From assembly GCA_964556005.1 (NCBI GenBank), contig CAZKUR010000145.1, positions 1 to 6,096 of the forward strand: a DNA stretch of 6,096 nucleotides, in the 5' to 3' direction. Positions 5,992-6,096 of this stretch are shown one piece after another. The DNA comes from CAZKUR01 sp964556005 (lineage in GTDB: Bacteria > Bacteroidota > Ignavibacteria > Ignavibacteriales > Ignavibacteriaceae). Positions within the stretch are counted from its first letter, which is position 1. Every line of letters begins with the position of its first letter. A program made the position numbers and the translations under genes. The notes below the pieces were generated by a model. That model saw nothing but the letters and a program-made list of their open reading frames with translations, made no database searches and was not told the DNA's origin.

Positions 5992-6096
5992 TTAGTTCTT
6001 TAAAGTATTAAAATACATAACTAAAATATTTGCTTTTTTCTCACCTACTATTTGTGAAAGTTTTTCAAAGCCGGATTCTTTAATAGATGACACACT
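5992..6096 (-). CDS. 3' end of an unrecognised gene (partial)
   Basis: Reading minus-strand codons from the window edge (first base at 6096) gives 34 open codons followed by TAA at 5994-5992, two bases before the ATG of the L,D-transpeptidase gene. The other two minus frames hit stops early. The translation, roughly SVSSIKESGFEKLSQIVG then EKKANILVMYFNTLKN, has a plausible amphipathic helix and hydrophobic strand. It is too short to assign a family. ILVMYFN is faintly like a thioredoxin-fold strand, but there is no CxxC after it and I would not press this. The tight spacing suggests an operon with the transpeptidase gene. An accidental open frame of this length in AT-rich DNA remains possible. 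Confidence 0.5.
   Translation of the reverse strand, partial: SVSSIKESGFEKLSQIVGEKKANILVMYFNTLKN

Overview
The window is AT-rich and densely coded, and every gene I can support lies on the minus strand, so it is best read from right to left. It suggests a member of the Bacteroidota/Ignavibacteriota group. The clues are a large CarboxypepD_reg-like plus DUF5686 outer-membrane protein, a typical lipoprotein, mostly A/T-rich leaders without a Shine-Dalgarno sequence, and intergenic regions full of short degenerate palindromes. The phylum is an inference; no rRNA or other marker gene is present.

Right to left: (1) 6096-5992, the last 34 codons of an unrecognised gene that stops 2 bases before the next start. 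(2) 5989-5129, a secreted L,D-transpeptidase (YkuD fold) with an intact SHGCVR active site. (3) 5128-4936, a spacer holding two copies of a perfect 15-bp palindrome, AAAGATG-W-CATCTTT, exactly 35 bp apart. (4) 4935-2997, a tight three-gene operon: a predicted lipoprotein of unknown function, a small EthD-like (dimeric alpha-beta barrel) protein, and a SixA-type phosphohistidine phosphatase. Both internal junctions can be read as one-base TGATG stop/start overlaps. (5) 2996-2632, a 365-bp gap with a cluster of decayed GCTCC-TACG-GAGC-type palindromes and a weak promoter candidate. (6) 2631-247, the 794-aa DUF5686 protein, which starts with TTG. (7) 246-1, a non-coding tail with three unrelated repeat remnants, including an 87-bp MITE-like inverted repeat.

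Functionally, the L,D-transpeptidase (peptidoglycan), lipoprotein and DUF5686 protein all belong to the cell envelope. SixA would act in the cytoplasm on phosphohistidine. Nothing in the sequence connects the phosphatase to a particular phosphorelay here. I found no CRISPR array, tRNA, rRNA, transposase or defence gene. The least ordinary material is the intergenic repeats and the uncharacterised lipoprotein/EthD-like/SixA operon. I do not see a convincing new multi-gene system.
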